Assembly: GCF_001187905.1 (NCBI RefSeq)
Contig: NZ_LGIS01000007.1
Location: forward strand, 1 to 64,000
DNA: 64,000 nt
Reading direction: 5' to 3'
From: Pantoea sp. RIT-PI-b
GTDB lineage: Bacteria > Pseudomonadota > Gammaproteobacteria > Enterobacterales > Enterobacteriaceae
The notes beneath the pieces are model-generated. The model ran no database searches. It saw only the letters and a program-made list of their open reading frames with translations, and was not told the origin of the DNA. The position numbers and the translations under genes are program-made. Below, piece by piece: positions 57,446 to 64,000 of the stretch; position 1 is the stretch's first letter; every line of letters begins with the position of its first letter.

Positions 57446-57759
57446 GAGTCCAGATTGATGACCTTTATGCAGTGCGCGCGTTGAAATCCAGTGAGCCGGG
57501 CAAGCCGCAACAGTTGGTGTTAGAGAAATTCAGCTGGCTTGAGATTGATGGCGTCCGTCAGCGCGTGCCGCAAACCATGGCCGTGTATGAGTCGAAAGTG
57601 CTCTTGATGCGCGATCTGGCTGCTGATGTAATTGGTCGCCGTGTTTTGCGTGGCCAGATGAATACAACTGCGGGCTTTGTGGCGGAAACCCGCCGCATCG
57701 CCGAGTTGGTAGAGGCTGCATTGCAAGAGCTGGCTGAACTTCAGGCCGCGCATGTCTGA
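57442..57759 (+). CDS. Hypothetical phage protein upstream of gpA, probable TTG start
   Basis: The frame is open from ATG 57382, but that start overlaps the zinc-finger gene by 64 bp and lacks a ribosome-binding site. TTG at 57442 overlaps the preceding stop (TTGA) and has AAAGGGG nine bases upstream, giving 105 residues (LRVQIDDLYAVRALKSSEPG...). No family recognised. The 3' end overlaps the gpA start by 8 bp, which supports a real coupled gene. Confidence 0.6.
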   Translation: MRVQIDDLYAVRALKSSEPGKPQQLVLEKFSWLEIDGVRQRVPQTMAVYESKVLLMRDLAADVIGRRVLRGQMNTTAGFVAETRRIAELVEAALQELAELQAAHV

Positions 57760-59761
57760 AAGCCTTCCTGATCTCCTTACTGGTGAATATCACGCCGTAA
57801 ATCAGCAGCGGCGTGAAGTCTTTGGCATGTCCGCTCCGGCGGATATGTCCCTTTCTGAGCGCCGTCTCTGGAATGTGAATCCAGAGGACCACAACTGGCG
57901 CAGCCAATACCTGCAAAATATGCCGGATTATCTGGCCGGTTACTTTGCCGATCGCTACAGCAAAATCCTCTCAGCAAATAATGGCCGCCGTCGGGCCAAT
58001 GCGTTTTTGCGCCAGACTATCGGTCAGAACGTATTGCCACGCCTGCAGCTGGTTCGCAGTCGCTATCGTCTTGATGAAGCCGCTCAACATGAACTGCCGT
58101 TCATCAAGCAGCTTGATCGGCTGCCCACGCTTGACCGGCAGGACGTGCGCGATCTGGCTTATAAAGTCGCATCCTATCTTTCGCTTAGCCTGGCTGAGTT
58201 TGTCGATAAAACCTCTATGCCGCAGGAAGCAGACGAGCAGACCGTAACCTGCATTGCGTATCGCTACGTTGCTGAACTGGCCGCATTGACAGGCACGCAG
58301 CCGCCATATTGGGCTGAGTTCAAAGCCTGCAAAGGTGAGCTTACTCTGCGCAAGGCACAATCGGGTCTATTGCGCATGATAGCGCCAGAGTGGTGGCGCG
58401 GCCGTCTTAAGCAGATGCGCGATCTCCAGCGCGAGCACATGGCAATCGCTGTTGGGCAGGTGCAAAAATCTGCTTCACCTTACGTTTCACGCGGCACGCT
58501 GGCGGAATGGGTCGAGCAGAAGAAACGCAACCGCGATTTCTTCAAACGCTACGACCTGATGAACAAAGAAACCGGTGACCGTATCGCAATGGATGAAATG
58601 GTCAACCGCAGCACCGCGAACCCGGCCATGCGCCGCCGTGAGCTGATGACCAGAATGCGCGGCTTTGAAGACATCGCCAATGAAACCGGCTGCGTAGGGG
58701 ATTTTTATACGATCACCGCGCCGTCGCGTTATCACTCCGTTTACAGCCAGGGCGGTTTCATTACCAAATGGAACGGCTCAAGCCCGCGCGATACGCAGCG
58801 CTATCTCTGCCGCGTTTGGGCGCGCATCCGCGCCGCGTTGTCCCGCGGAGAAATCCATGTTTACGGCTTCCGTGTTGTGGAGCCTCATCACGACGGCACG
58901 CCACACTGGCACTTGCTGCTGTTTATGCTGCCGGAACATCGCGAGCGTGTGCAGCAGGTCATGCGTGAGCACGCCTGCAAAGAAGACGCCGACGAGCTGA
59001 ACACGCCGCAGGCGCGCAAAGCGCGTTTTCACGTTGAGCCTATCGATCCCACCAAAGGCAGCGCCACGGGTTACATCGCTAAATACATCTCCAAAAATAT
59101 CGACGGCTTCGCAATGGACGGCGAGAAGGACGATGAAACCGGTTCGAACATGCGTGATATGGCGAAAGCCGTTTGCGCGTGGGCGTCTCGCTGGTGCATC
59201 CGCCAGTTTCAGCAGATTGGCGGCGCGCCGGTCACTGTTTGGCGCGAGTTGCGCCGTCTCGGCGATACGCGCTTATCAAACGAGAAGATGGACGCCGTGC
59301 TGGCGTCTGCTTCCGTTGCCAGCTGCTGGGCGTCTTACACTATGGCGCAGGGTGGCCCGCTGGTCGCGCGTGATGACTTGGTGATCCGCCTTTGTTACGA
59401 GATCACCGAAATGGGCAACGAATACGCGGAGGACGTGCAGCGCGTTCAGGGCATCTACTCACCTCACTATCAGGATTCTGAAGTATTCACGCGTCTGGTG
59501 AAGTGGGAAGCCGTTGCCAAATTAGCCGACGCATCAGCGGAGGCTGGCCCTTCTGGCGGCATCGCCGCCCCTTGGAGTTCTGTCAATAACTGTACGGGGC
59601 CGGAGCGCCGGCGGTTAGAGCTGGAACTAAAAGCCCGTGGTTTTGAGGGGCATGAGGAGGAAATTAGCCTCCTTTCCCGAGGATGCAGCATAAATTCAGG
59701 CGCGCGAATGCGGCTGTTTTACCGAAACGGCAGACTTCAGGAACAAAAGATAACCATCTGA
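57752..59761 (+). CDS. A: Phage replication initiation endonuclease gpA (rolling circle)
   Basis: This 669-residue P2 gpA homologue nicks the phage origin and starts rolling-circle replication. The HUH motif is at residues 385-387 (TPHWHLLLF), and the two catalytic tyrosines are Tyr441 and Tyr445 in GYIAKYISKN. N-terminal half with WNVNPEDHNWR and C-terminal part with ASVASCWASYTMAQGGP are family-typical. It is the last large gene of the early operon. In P2 the origin lies within gene A, so the origin is likely inside this gene. Confidence 0.95.
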   Translation: MSESLPDLLTGEYHAVNQQRREVFGMSAPADMSLSERRLWNVNPEDHNWRSQYLQNMPDYLAGYFADRYSKILSANNGRRRANAFLRQTIGQNVLPRLQLVRSRYRLDEAAQHELPFIKQLDRLPTLDRQDVRDLAYKVASYLSLSLAEFVDKTSMPQEADEQTVTCIAYRYVAELAALTGTQPPYWAEFKACKGELTLRKAQSGLLRMIAPEWWRGRLKQMRDLQREHMAIAVGQVQKSASPYVSRGTLAEWVEQKKRNRDFFKRYDLMNKETGDRIAMDEMVNRSTANPAMRRRELMTRMRGFEDIANETGCVGDFYTITAPSRYHSVYSQGGFITKWNGSSPRDTQRYLCRVWARIRAALSRGEIHVYGFRVVEPHHDGTPHWHLLLFMLPEHRERVQQVMREHACKEDADELNTPQARKARFHVEPIDPTKGSATGYIAKYISKNIDGFAMDGEKDDETGSNMRDMAKAVCAWASRWCIRQFQQIGGAPVTVWRELRRLGDTRLSNEKMDAVLASASVASCWASYTMAQGGPLVARDDLVIRLCYEITEMGNEYAEDVQRVQGIYSPHYQDSEVFTRLVKWEAVAKLADASAEAGPSGGIAAPWSSVNNCTGPERRRLELELKARGFEGHEEEISLLSRGCSINSGARMRLFYRNGRLQEQKITI

Positions 59762-59822
59762 TTAGTCCAGAGGATTTCTCACGGAAGGTAAAAAAACATT
59801 TCACATTTCGAAACTCATAATA

Positions 59823-59842
59823 TACTGTACGTATAACCAGTT
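59823..59842 (+). promoter_or_regulatory. LexA-type operator overlapping a promoter
   Basis: TACTGTACGTATAACCAGTT contains CTGT-N8-CCAG, one base off the LexA consensus CTGT-N8-ACAG. It overlaps a TATACT -10 (59821-59826). The gene starting at 59863 should be SOS-inducible. In phage 186 the antirepressor gene tum, located after A, is controlled in this way. Confidence 0.6.
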
Positions 59843-59862
59843 GTTCATTGTGCGGAGGGAAT

Positions 59863-60051
59863 ATGCAGGATTATTTTTTGGAGTCGATGAAGCTCCAGCG
59901 TATTGATTTATTTATGAAACTTGTTGCTGCTAGTGATTGCACGGATGACGAGAAGCAGCTTGCCATTCAGTGGGTCTCTGAACTGACCGATGAGCTGATG
60001 CGGAAAGTCAGAAGCCACGAATATTCGCGCATGATGCACGCTTCAGATTAG
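59863..60051 (+). CDS. Small SOS-controlled phage protein
   Basis: This 62-residue acidic helical protein (MQDYFLESMKLQRIDLFMKL at the start) has a strong GGAGGG ribosome-binding site and a LexA-like operator directly upstream. It occupies the place where 186 has the LexA-controlled tum region, but it is shorter than Tum and I do not recognise homology. It could be an antirepressor-like induction protein, which is inference. Confidence 0.65.
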   Translation: MQDYFLESMKLQRIDLFMKLVAASDCTDDEKQLAIQWVSELTDELMRKVRSHEYSRMMHASD

Positions 60052-60060
60052 TTTTTTCAG

Positions 60061-60171
60061 ATGTCACGCGTAGCAATATGTGATCGGATGGAAGCTACAT
60101 ATCACGCCGGGATGCTTACGGAAGGTGAGTCCGAACATAACGAGAGTTGCGAGGCGTTAAGCCATGGCTAA
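60061..60171 (+). CDS. Possible 36-codon phage ORF
   Basis: The reading frame MSRVAICDRMEATYHAGMLT... to TAA overlaps the next start by 8 bp (ATGGCTAA), a layout often seen in coupled phage genes. No clear ribosome-binding site precedes the ATG. No homology recognised. Confidence 0.3.
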   Translation: MSRVAICDRMEATYHAGMLTEGESEHNESCEALSHG

Positions 60172-60421
60172 AAATCCCGAAAAATTCCAGATCGTTTACC
60201 GAGGTGAGGTACTCACTTACTACAAGCCAGGTGAATGGGTGTTTTTCCAACGGCCGAAAGAATGCGGCGGGGGTTACTGGCTCGGTAAAACCTACGACTT
60301 CGTTTTCATGCTTGAGATTCCACATCCCATTTCTTTACGGCAGGGCATGGATTTTCTGAACGAAGCAGAAGGAATTGGCACCCACAAACTCGATTCTGTG
60401 GACGACTTCAAACTGGAGTGA
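60164..60421 (+). CDS. Hypothetical phage protein
   Basis: This 85-residue protein (MAKNPEKFQIVYRGEVLTYY...) is rich in aromatic residues. No recognised domain, signal peptide or membrane helix. GCGAGGCG precedes the ATG. It lies between the SOS-controlled gene and the cos-like region and is followed by a strong terminator. Confidence 0.6.
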   Translation: MAKNPEKFQIVYRGEVLTYYKPGEWVFFQRPKECGGGYWLGKTYDFVFMLEIPHPISLRQGMDFLNEAEGIGTHKLDSVDDFKLE

Positions 60422-60463
60422 AGAGTGCATGACTATGCCGCATGAATTCGCATGATCCGAAAA

Positions 60464-60507
60464 GGATCGCTTTACCCTCGGCCCGCCAGTTCTGGCGGGC
60501 TTTCGTT
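60464..60507 (+). terminator. Terminator at the end of the phage early region
   Basis: GATCC/GGATC (60464-60478) and then a strong GCCCGCCA-GTTC-TGGCGGGC hairpin (60481-60500) are followed by TTTCGTTT. It closes transcription coming from the early operon just before cos. Confidence 0.85.
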
Positions 60508-60549
60508 TATGTCATGCAGGTGCATGAAAACCGCATCATAAAGCGGGCA

Positions 60550-60568
60550 GGCGTGGCGGGGGTACGAG
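60550..60568. other. P2-type cos-like site
   Basis: GGCGTGGCGGGGGTACGAG matches the 19-nt P2/186 cohesive end (GGCGaGGCGGGGaaagcac in P2, as I recall it) at 11 of its first 12 bases. It is followed by GCGCGCGC and preceded by GCATGAAAACCGCATCATAAAGCGGGC-like flanking sequence. Its position after gpA and before the portal gene is where cos lies in a P2-type prophage. Not recognised by alignment, only by eye. Confidence 0.65.
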
Positions 60569-60586
60569 CGCGCGCATCTTCACCTG

Positions 60587-61306
60587 ATGTTTAATCGTAG
60601 CGATGTGATGAGAGTATTCAAAGCTGCACAAAGGTGGTTGACAAAGACTGAGATATGCACCAACATCCAAGTTGACAAAACATCATTTATGCACTCTTGG
60701 AGAGAGTTCTTTATGCCTAATCATTGTTCCCCATGGGAGTTTTACCCACAGCTTAGTGAAAGTCGTTTGAGTGTCATTGCTGAAGAACTACTTAAAGTCC
60801 TCGATGCTACTTATGAGCAGCTTTCAACGCCATTGGATGATAATTACACTCGTGGAACCTGCACTTTTGGCAGGCAACGCAACAAGATTTTGGAAATCGG
60901 TTTAAGTGATGAACATGAATGGATGGAAATTACTAACTCTGGAATGGATATAACATTCAATATTGGGAATATTCCAGTTCGTTTCTTCGCTGATGACCCG
61001 GAGAATCCTAAAAAACCTGGGTTCTACCGCCGTAACGAAGTTGATCAGTTGTTCGAGCCAGAAATCGCCGTCCCCACGATGCATCGTTTTGTCGTCGAGA
61101 AGCCAGAGTTTGAAGGGGAAGGCGCGAGAGTTCATTTCATTGGCTACAACGTCATGGAAGAAATTGTGTCAAAATGGACTTACGGTGAAGGGCGTATTAC
61201 TACGCTTCATTCAACTGATGATACTCCTCCAACTCCTGTTACGATTGAACTGGATCCAATCAGTGCTTCGTTGCCTGAGAAGGACAAAAAAAGTAATTCT
61301 AAATAG
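60587..61306 (+). CDS. Unknown prophage cargo protein (first gene of the ImmA-PIN block)
   Basis: This is a protein of up to 239 residues, AT-richer than the phage core. I recognise no domain; it is soluble, mixed alpha/beta by appearance, with a charged C-terminus (LPEKDKKSNSK). No clear ribosome-binding site precedes the ATG at 60587, so a Met at 60608 or another codon could be the start. It begins only 18 bp from the cos-like site. The ImmA-like gene follows 10 bp later, suggesting co-transcription and a functional link. Confidence 0.65.
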   Translation: MFNRSDVMRVFKAAQRWLTKTEICTNIQVDKTSFMHSWREFFMPNHCSPWEFYPQLSESRLSVIAEELLKVLDATYEQLSTPLDDNYTRGTCTFGRQRNKILEIGLSDEHEWMEITNSGMDITFNIGNIPVRFFADDPENPKKPGFYRRNEVDQLFEPEIAVPTMHRFVVEKPEFEGEGARVHFIGYNVMEEIVSKWTYGEGRITTLHSTDDTPPTPVTIELDPISASLPEKDKKSNSK

Positions 61307-61316
61307 TAGGTGAAAA

Positions 61317-62420
61317 GTGTTTAACGGTTCTAATTTACGCCTGGCTCGTCTGTATCACGAGCTATCACTTGAGCAAGTAGCTGAACGGGTCGAAAAGACC
61401 CGTCAATATATTCAGCGTCTGGAGTCTGGTGCAGCTGCACCTACTCCTGAGCTTGCTCATAAATTAGCTTCCGCTTTGCAGGTTAGTCCTGATTTTTTCA
61501 TCGATGAACAACCTGTAGTTATTAATGAAGAAATTGTGCACTTTCGCAAACGCAGCTCTACTCGGTTAGCGACTAAACTGAGCACTATTGCTAAGGCTGA
61601 ACTTTTTAAAAGACTTATTGATGTATTTGAAAATGAGCTAAATTTACCACCAGTAAAATTTCCTCAATTAAAAGTTTCGACACAAGAGGAAATTGAGAAG
61701 GCTGCTGAGCAGTGCCGAGTCGAATGGGGACTTGGTTTTGGTCCAATAGAAAATATGACTCGGCTGGCTGAAAAGCTCGGTGCTTTCGTAACCTCATTTG
61801 ATTCAGTTTCTGATGAGGTTGACGCTCTATCTGTACCGTTAAGTCGGCCTTTTATTGTTAGAAACACTGCGAAAAAGTCTCCTTGTCGGCAGCGATTCGA
61901 TATCGCTCATGAAGTTGCCCATCTAATACTTCATGAGGGTGTGTTAACAGGGGACCGTATTACTGAATCTCAAGCTAATCGTTTTGCTTCTGCTCTTTTA
62001 TTACCAAGATCTGCTATGGCTAAATATTTTCCAAAGCCGGTGGGCGGTAGAATTGATTGGCAAGGTTTGAGTCAGTTTAAATTAACATGGAAAGTGAGCA
62101 AGGCTGCCATTATATATAGAGCGCATCAATTGTCATTACTTAGTGACGCACAATACAAGACTGCATTTTTTGGATTGAAACGTAAAGGTGAGGCTATTGA
62201 TGAGAAGGAAGATTGTCTAATTATGCATGAAAGACCTGAGTTATTTAACAAGGCGCTAGCTTTTATTGTTAATGAATTGGGTTATGATGTTGATAAGATT
62301 TCTAATAAATTGAATGTTGAGCCTGGCTTAATATTGAATTTAGTTAATGATGAAGAACTCTTGAAAAAGAGAGCGTTAGTTGAGAATAACGTCATATCTT
62401 TATCCTCCTATCGCTCATAA
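61317..62420 (+). CDS. Xre-ImmA/IrrE-type HTH metalloprotease
   Basis: This 367-residue protein has an N-terminal Xre helix-turn-helix (about 6-60, LARLYHELSLEQVAERVEKT) and an ImmA/IrrE (COG2856/DUF955) zinc peptidase domain with HEVAHLILHE (HExxH at 198-202) and SQANRFASALLLP. Such proteins cleave repressors (ImmA, DdrO-IrrE) or act as antitoxin-like regulators next to PIN-type toxins. The start is GTG at 61317 with TAGGTGA upstream. A strong terminator separates it from the PIN gene downstream. Confidence 0.88.
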   Translation: MFNGSNLRLARLYHELSLEQVAERVEKTRQYIQRLESGAAAPTPELAHKLASALQVSPDFFIDEQPVVINEEIVHFRKRSSTRLATKLSTIAKAELFKRLIDVFENELNLPPVKFPQLKVSTQEEIEKAAEQCRVEWGLGFGPIENMTRLAEKLGAFVTSFDSVSDEVDALSVPLSRPFIVRNTAKKSPCRQRFDIAHEVAHLILHEGVLTGDRITESQANRFASALLLPRSAMAKYFPKPVGGRIDWQGLSQFKLTWKVSKAAIIYRAHQLSLLSDAQYKTAFFGLKRKGEAIDEKEDCLIMHERPELFNKALAFIVNELGYDVDKISNKLNVEPGLILNLVNDEELLKKRALVENNVISLSSYRS

Positions 62421-62427
62421 GTGAGTT

Positions 62428-62462
62428 TAAGACCCTCTATAACTAGAGGGTCTTAATTTTCT
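62428..62462 (+). terminator. Terminator between the ImmA-like and PIN-like genes
   Basis: A perfect 11-bp TAAGACCCTCT/AGAGGGTCTTA stem with a 6-nt loop is followed by ATTTTCTTTATT. It ends 16 bp before the PIN-like gene, so that gene needs read-through or its own promoter within the terminator region. Confidence 0.88.
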
Positions 62463-62477
62463 TTATTAAGGATATAT

Positions 62478-63542
62478 ATGCTGCAAACCAGAAATGTTTT
62501 TATTGATACGCAGTGTTATGTAAAGGCAGGATTACATTTTGAAGGCGTAGCTTTTGAAGCTTTTAAAGAGCTTTGCGAAAAAGGGGAGTTGGCTTTAGTT
62601 ATAACTTCCATCGTTGAGAGAGAAGTGAAAAACAAAATTGATGATTCAATTAAAGAAGCTCTGCAAGCAGTTAATGTTGTTCAGCGAAAGGCTAGAATAC
62701 TAAAAAGTATTGATGGGAACCCTATTGAAGGTTTTTTTCAACCAATTGACGCTACTAGTGTTCATGAGTCGGCTAAAAAAGCTTTTAGTGATTTCCTTGA
62801 TGATAGTAATGCAAAGATAGCACAATTAGAAGGCATAAATATCGATGGTATTTTTAATGATTACTTCGATGGAAATGCCCCATTTGGTGATGGGAAGAAA
62901 AAAAATGAGTTTCCTGATGCTTTTTCTCTAGCCGCAGTAAGGAATTATGTACAGGGTGACGGTGTTTACGTAATATCTGAAGATGATGATCTAAAAAGAT
63001 TTTGTGCATCAAATCCAAATTGCCATCAGGTTGATACCCTTGACAAGCTTCTAGATATTTATAATGCACATGAAAACTCACTATCTAAAGCTATAACTAG
63101 TTATATATTGGATAATAAAGAATCATTGAATCAAGAGATTGAAGAGATATTCAACCGGTCAGAGGCATACAATGCATCGACATGGGATGATTCAGAGTTA
63201 GAGTCTTTTTCAGTCCTAAGTATCAGTGATCTCGATCCTTCAGTAATATCAATTGATGGCAATAGCTGTATAGTCACTATAGATGTGGCTGTTCAATTTG
63301 AAGTGACTGTCACTGGCCCTGACTTTACTAATGGTTACTATGACAGTGAAGATAAAGTTGTAATCCCAATGGATTCAACCAAAAATGTTGATATTGAAGA
63401 AAAAGAGTTTCTCATCGAAATAGAAATGGATTTTGATATCAATGGTGATGAGATAACCAATGTTCAGCATAGAATAAATATTGATAAGCTGTTTAGGGGT
63501 ATCGAGTTTTCGGTAGAAGAAAATAGTTACGATTATTATTAA
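62478..63542 (+). CDS. PIN-like nuclease with extended C-terminal domain
   Basis: This 354-residue protein has a PIN-like domain (about 1-200) with the expected acidic set: Asp10 in VFIDTQ, Glu47/Glu49 in VEREVK, Asp147 in NEFPDAFS and the Asp cluster 169-171 in VISEDDDLKRF. A further ~150 residues, Asp/Glu-rich and probably beta-stranded, follow (ISIDGNSCIVTIDVAVQFEV). PIN domains are metal-dependent RNases and frequent toxins. AAGGATATAT precedes the start. It belongs with the upstream ImmA-like gene as a probable toxin or defence effector; this pairing is inference. Confidence 0.8.
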   Translation: MLQTRNVFIDTQCYVKAGLHFEGVAFEAFKELCEKGELALVITSIVEREVKNKIDDSIKEALQAVNVVQRKARILKSIDGNPIEGFFQPIDATSVHESAKKAFSDFLDDSNAKIAQLEGINIDGIFNDYFDGNAPFGDGKKKNEFPDAFSLAAVRNYVQGDGVYVISEDDDLKRFCASNPNCHQVDTLDKLLDIYNAHENSLSKAITSYILDNKESLNQEIEEIFNRSEAYNASTWDDSELESFSVLSISDLDPSVISIDGNSCIVTIDVAVQFEVTVTGPDFTNGYYDSEDKVVIPMDSTKNVDIEEKEFLIEIEMDFDINGDEITNVQHRINIDKLFRGIEFSVEENSYDYY

Positions 63543-63549
63543 AAGCTTT

Positions 63550-63583
63550 GTCTCCCGGCGTCCTAAATGACGTCGGGAGACGG
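63550..63583. terminator. Hairpin between the PIN-like gene and the portal gene
   Basis: A 13-bp GTCTCCCG(G)CGTC/GACGTCGGGAGAC stem with a 6-nt loop and one G-T pair lies between the convergent stop codons. On the minus strand it is followed by AAAGCTTTTAATAAT. It probably ends both transcripts. Confidence 0.75.
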
Positions 63584-63585
63584 AT

Positions 63586-64000
63586 TTATCCATTTATATT
63601 ATATTCCTCAAATTTAATTATCTCGTCACCTAACCAATCATTAATCTCTTTAAAACGCTTTTGAAGGGGGAGTAACTCGTTTGTCACAAATACTCTGCTA
63701 GCCTTCTCAACATCCCCAAACCCCCCAACATTATTCGGCATAATCCCCATCATCTGCGGCGGGACGCGGTGCGCGGCCATCATGTCGTCACGGCTTACGT
63801 TTTTGATGTTAAGAAACTCATCTTTAGCCGCCACCTCTGACAGCGGGATGATCTGAATCCCATCTTTCTTCCCGTTCGGCGAGTACATAAACAGATTGCG
63901 GAAGTTGCCCGGTCCCTTGGCGCTTTTCATTGCATGGCGGATGTTGTTCACGTCTTCCTGATTCTGCGCGGCGTCGGTCATGTACATGATGAAACCGGCA
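63586..64000 (-). CDS. Q: P2 gpQ-type portal protein (3' part, cut by window end)
   Basis: The C-terminal ~138 residues of the phage portal protein: GPGNFRNLFMYSPNGKKDGI, VSRDDMMAAHRVPPQMMGIMP and GFGDVEKASRVFVTNELLPLQKRF are typical of PBSX/P2 portals. The portal ring is the DNA entry channel of the capsid. The frame is open to the window edge, so the start is outside. It indicates that the structural gene block continues to the right. Confidence 0.93.
   Translation of the reverse strand, partial: AGFIMYMTDAAQNQEDVNNIRHAMKSAKGPGNFRNLFMYSPNGKKDGIQIIPLSEVAAKDEFLNIKNVSRDDMMAAHRVPPQMMGIMPNNVGGFGDVEKASRVFVTNELLPLQKRFKEINDWLGDEIIKFEEYNING

Overview
The window looks like chromosomal DNA of an Erwiniaceae bacterium close to Pantoea, plus the first ~11.7 kb of an integrated P2/186-type prophage. 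The backbone genes give protein sequences close to E. coli counterparts as I remember them (yhaJK, dolP-diaA-yraN-lpoA, rsmI, rnpB, mdtJI, the yqj cluster, exuR-uxaCBA, sstT, alx, ygjR, ygjP, rlmG, fadH, ddlA). They come in partly rearranged order and are interspersed with genes typical of plant- or insect-associated Enterobacterales. The genus is inferred from gene content only.

Layout. 1-163: low-complexity poly-C DNA and a dispersed repeat. 164-1894: divergent yhaJ/yhaK. 1936-5508: envelope and cell-cycle operon lpoA-yraN-diaA-dolP, divergent from rsmI, which is followed by rnpB with its promoter and terminator. 7364-8030: mdtJI spermidine efflux pair. 8141-9324: glycosyltransferase gene broken by a one-base frameshift. 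9330-13614: yqjG, yqjF, yqjK-yqjE-yqjD, yqjC, mzrA-yqjA. 13949-19528: galacturonate catabolism (exuR and uxaC-uxaB-uxaA) with ExuR operators but no exuT. 19529-20262: a ~730-bp non-coding element with inverted terminal repeats. 20271-22915: sstT and alx with its yybP-ykoY (Mn/pH) riboswitch. 22981-29496: ygjR, a CBS-tailed ClC channel, ygjP, rlmG, fadH. 29588-29664: a candidate structured RNA. 29815-35408: a large EvgS-like hybrid kinase with one NarL-type response regulator downstream and another divergent. 35578-38782: idnD-idnO-idnT for L-idonate/5-ketogluconate. Then a laccase-domain protein, an e(P4)-type phosphatase lipoprotein, a SulP anion transporter, a MASE1-GGDEF diguanylate cyclase and ddlA. 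45705-51150: a complete type I secretion system (LapB/LapC/LapE-like) with a terminator-like hairpin directly before its first gene and no substrate gene in the window. 51499-52203: an MgtC-family gene with a long leader.

The prophage starts at a 47-bp 3'-fragment of a tRNA-Ile(CAU) gene (52316-52362). It carries an integrase, a 186-type CI repressor, a Cox/Apl regulator, a CII-like protein, Fil/DUF2724, DUF5347, DUF2732, a C4 zinc-finger protein and the rolling-circle initiator gpA. A LexA-box-controlled small gene, a cos-like site and the 3' part of the portal gene Q, cut by the window end, follow. Two cargo loci stand out by their AT-rich composition. One is a single gene between att and int with a PD-(D/E)xK-like motif. 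The other is a three-gene block between cos and Q: an unknown 239-aa protein, an Xre-ImmA/IrrE metalloprotease and a PIN-like nuclease with an extra C-terminal domain. The region between gpA and the portal gene is a known hotspot for antiphage cargo in P2-like phages, so these are the best candidates for an undescribed defence or toxin-antitoxin system. That function is inference, not shown by the sequence.
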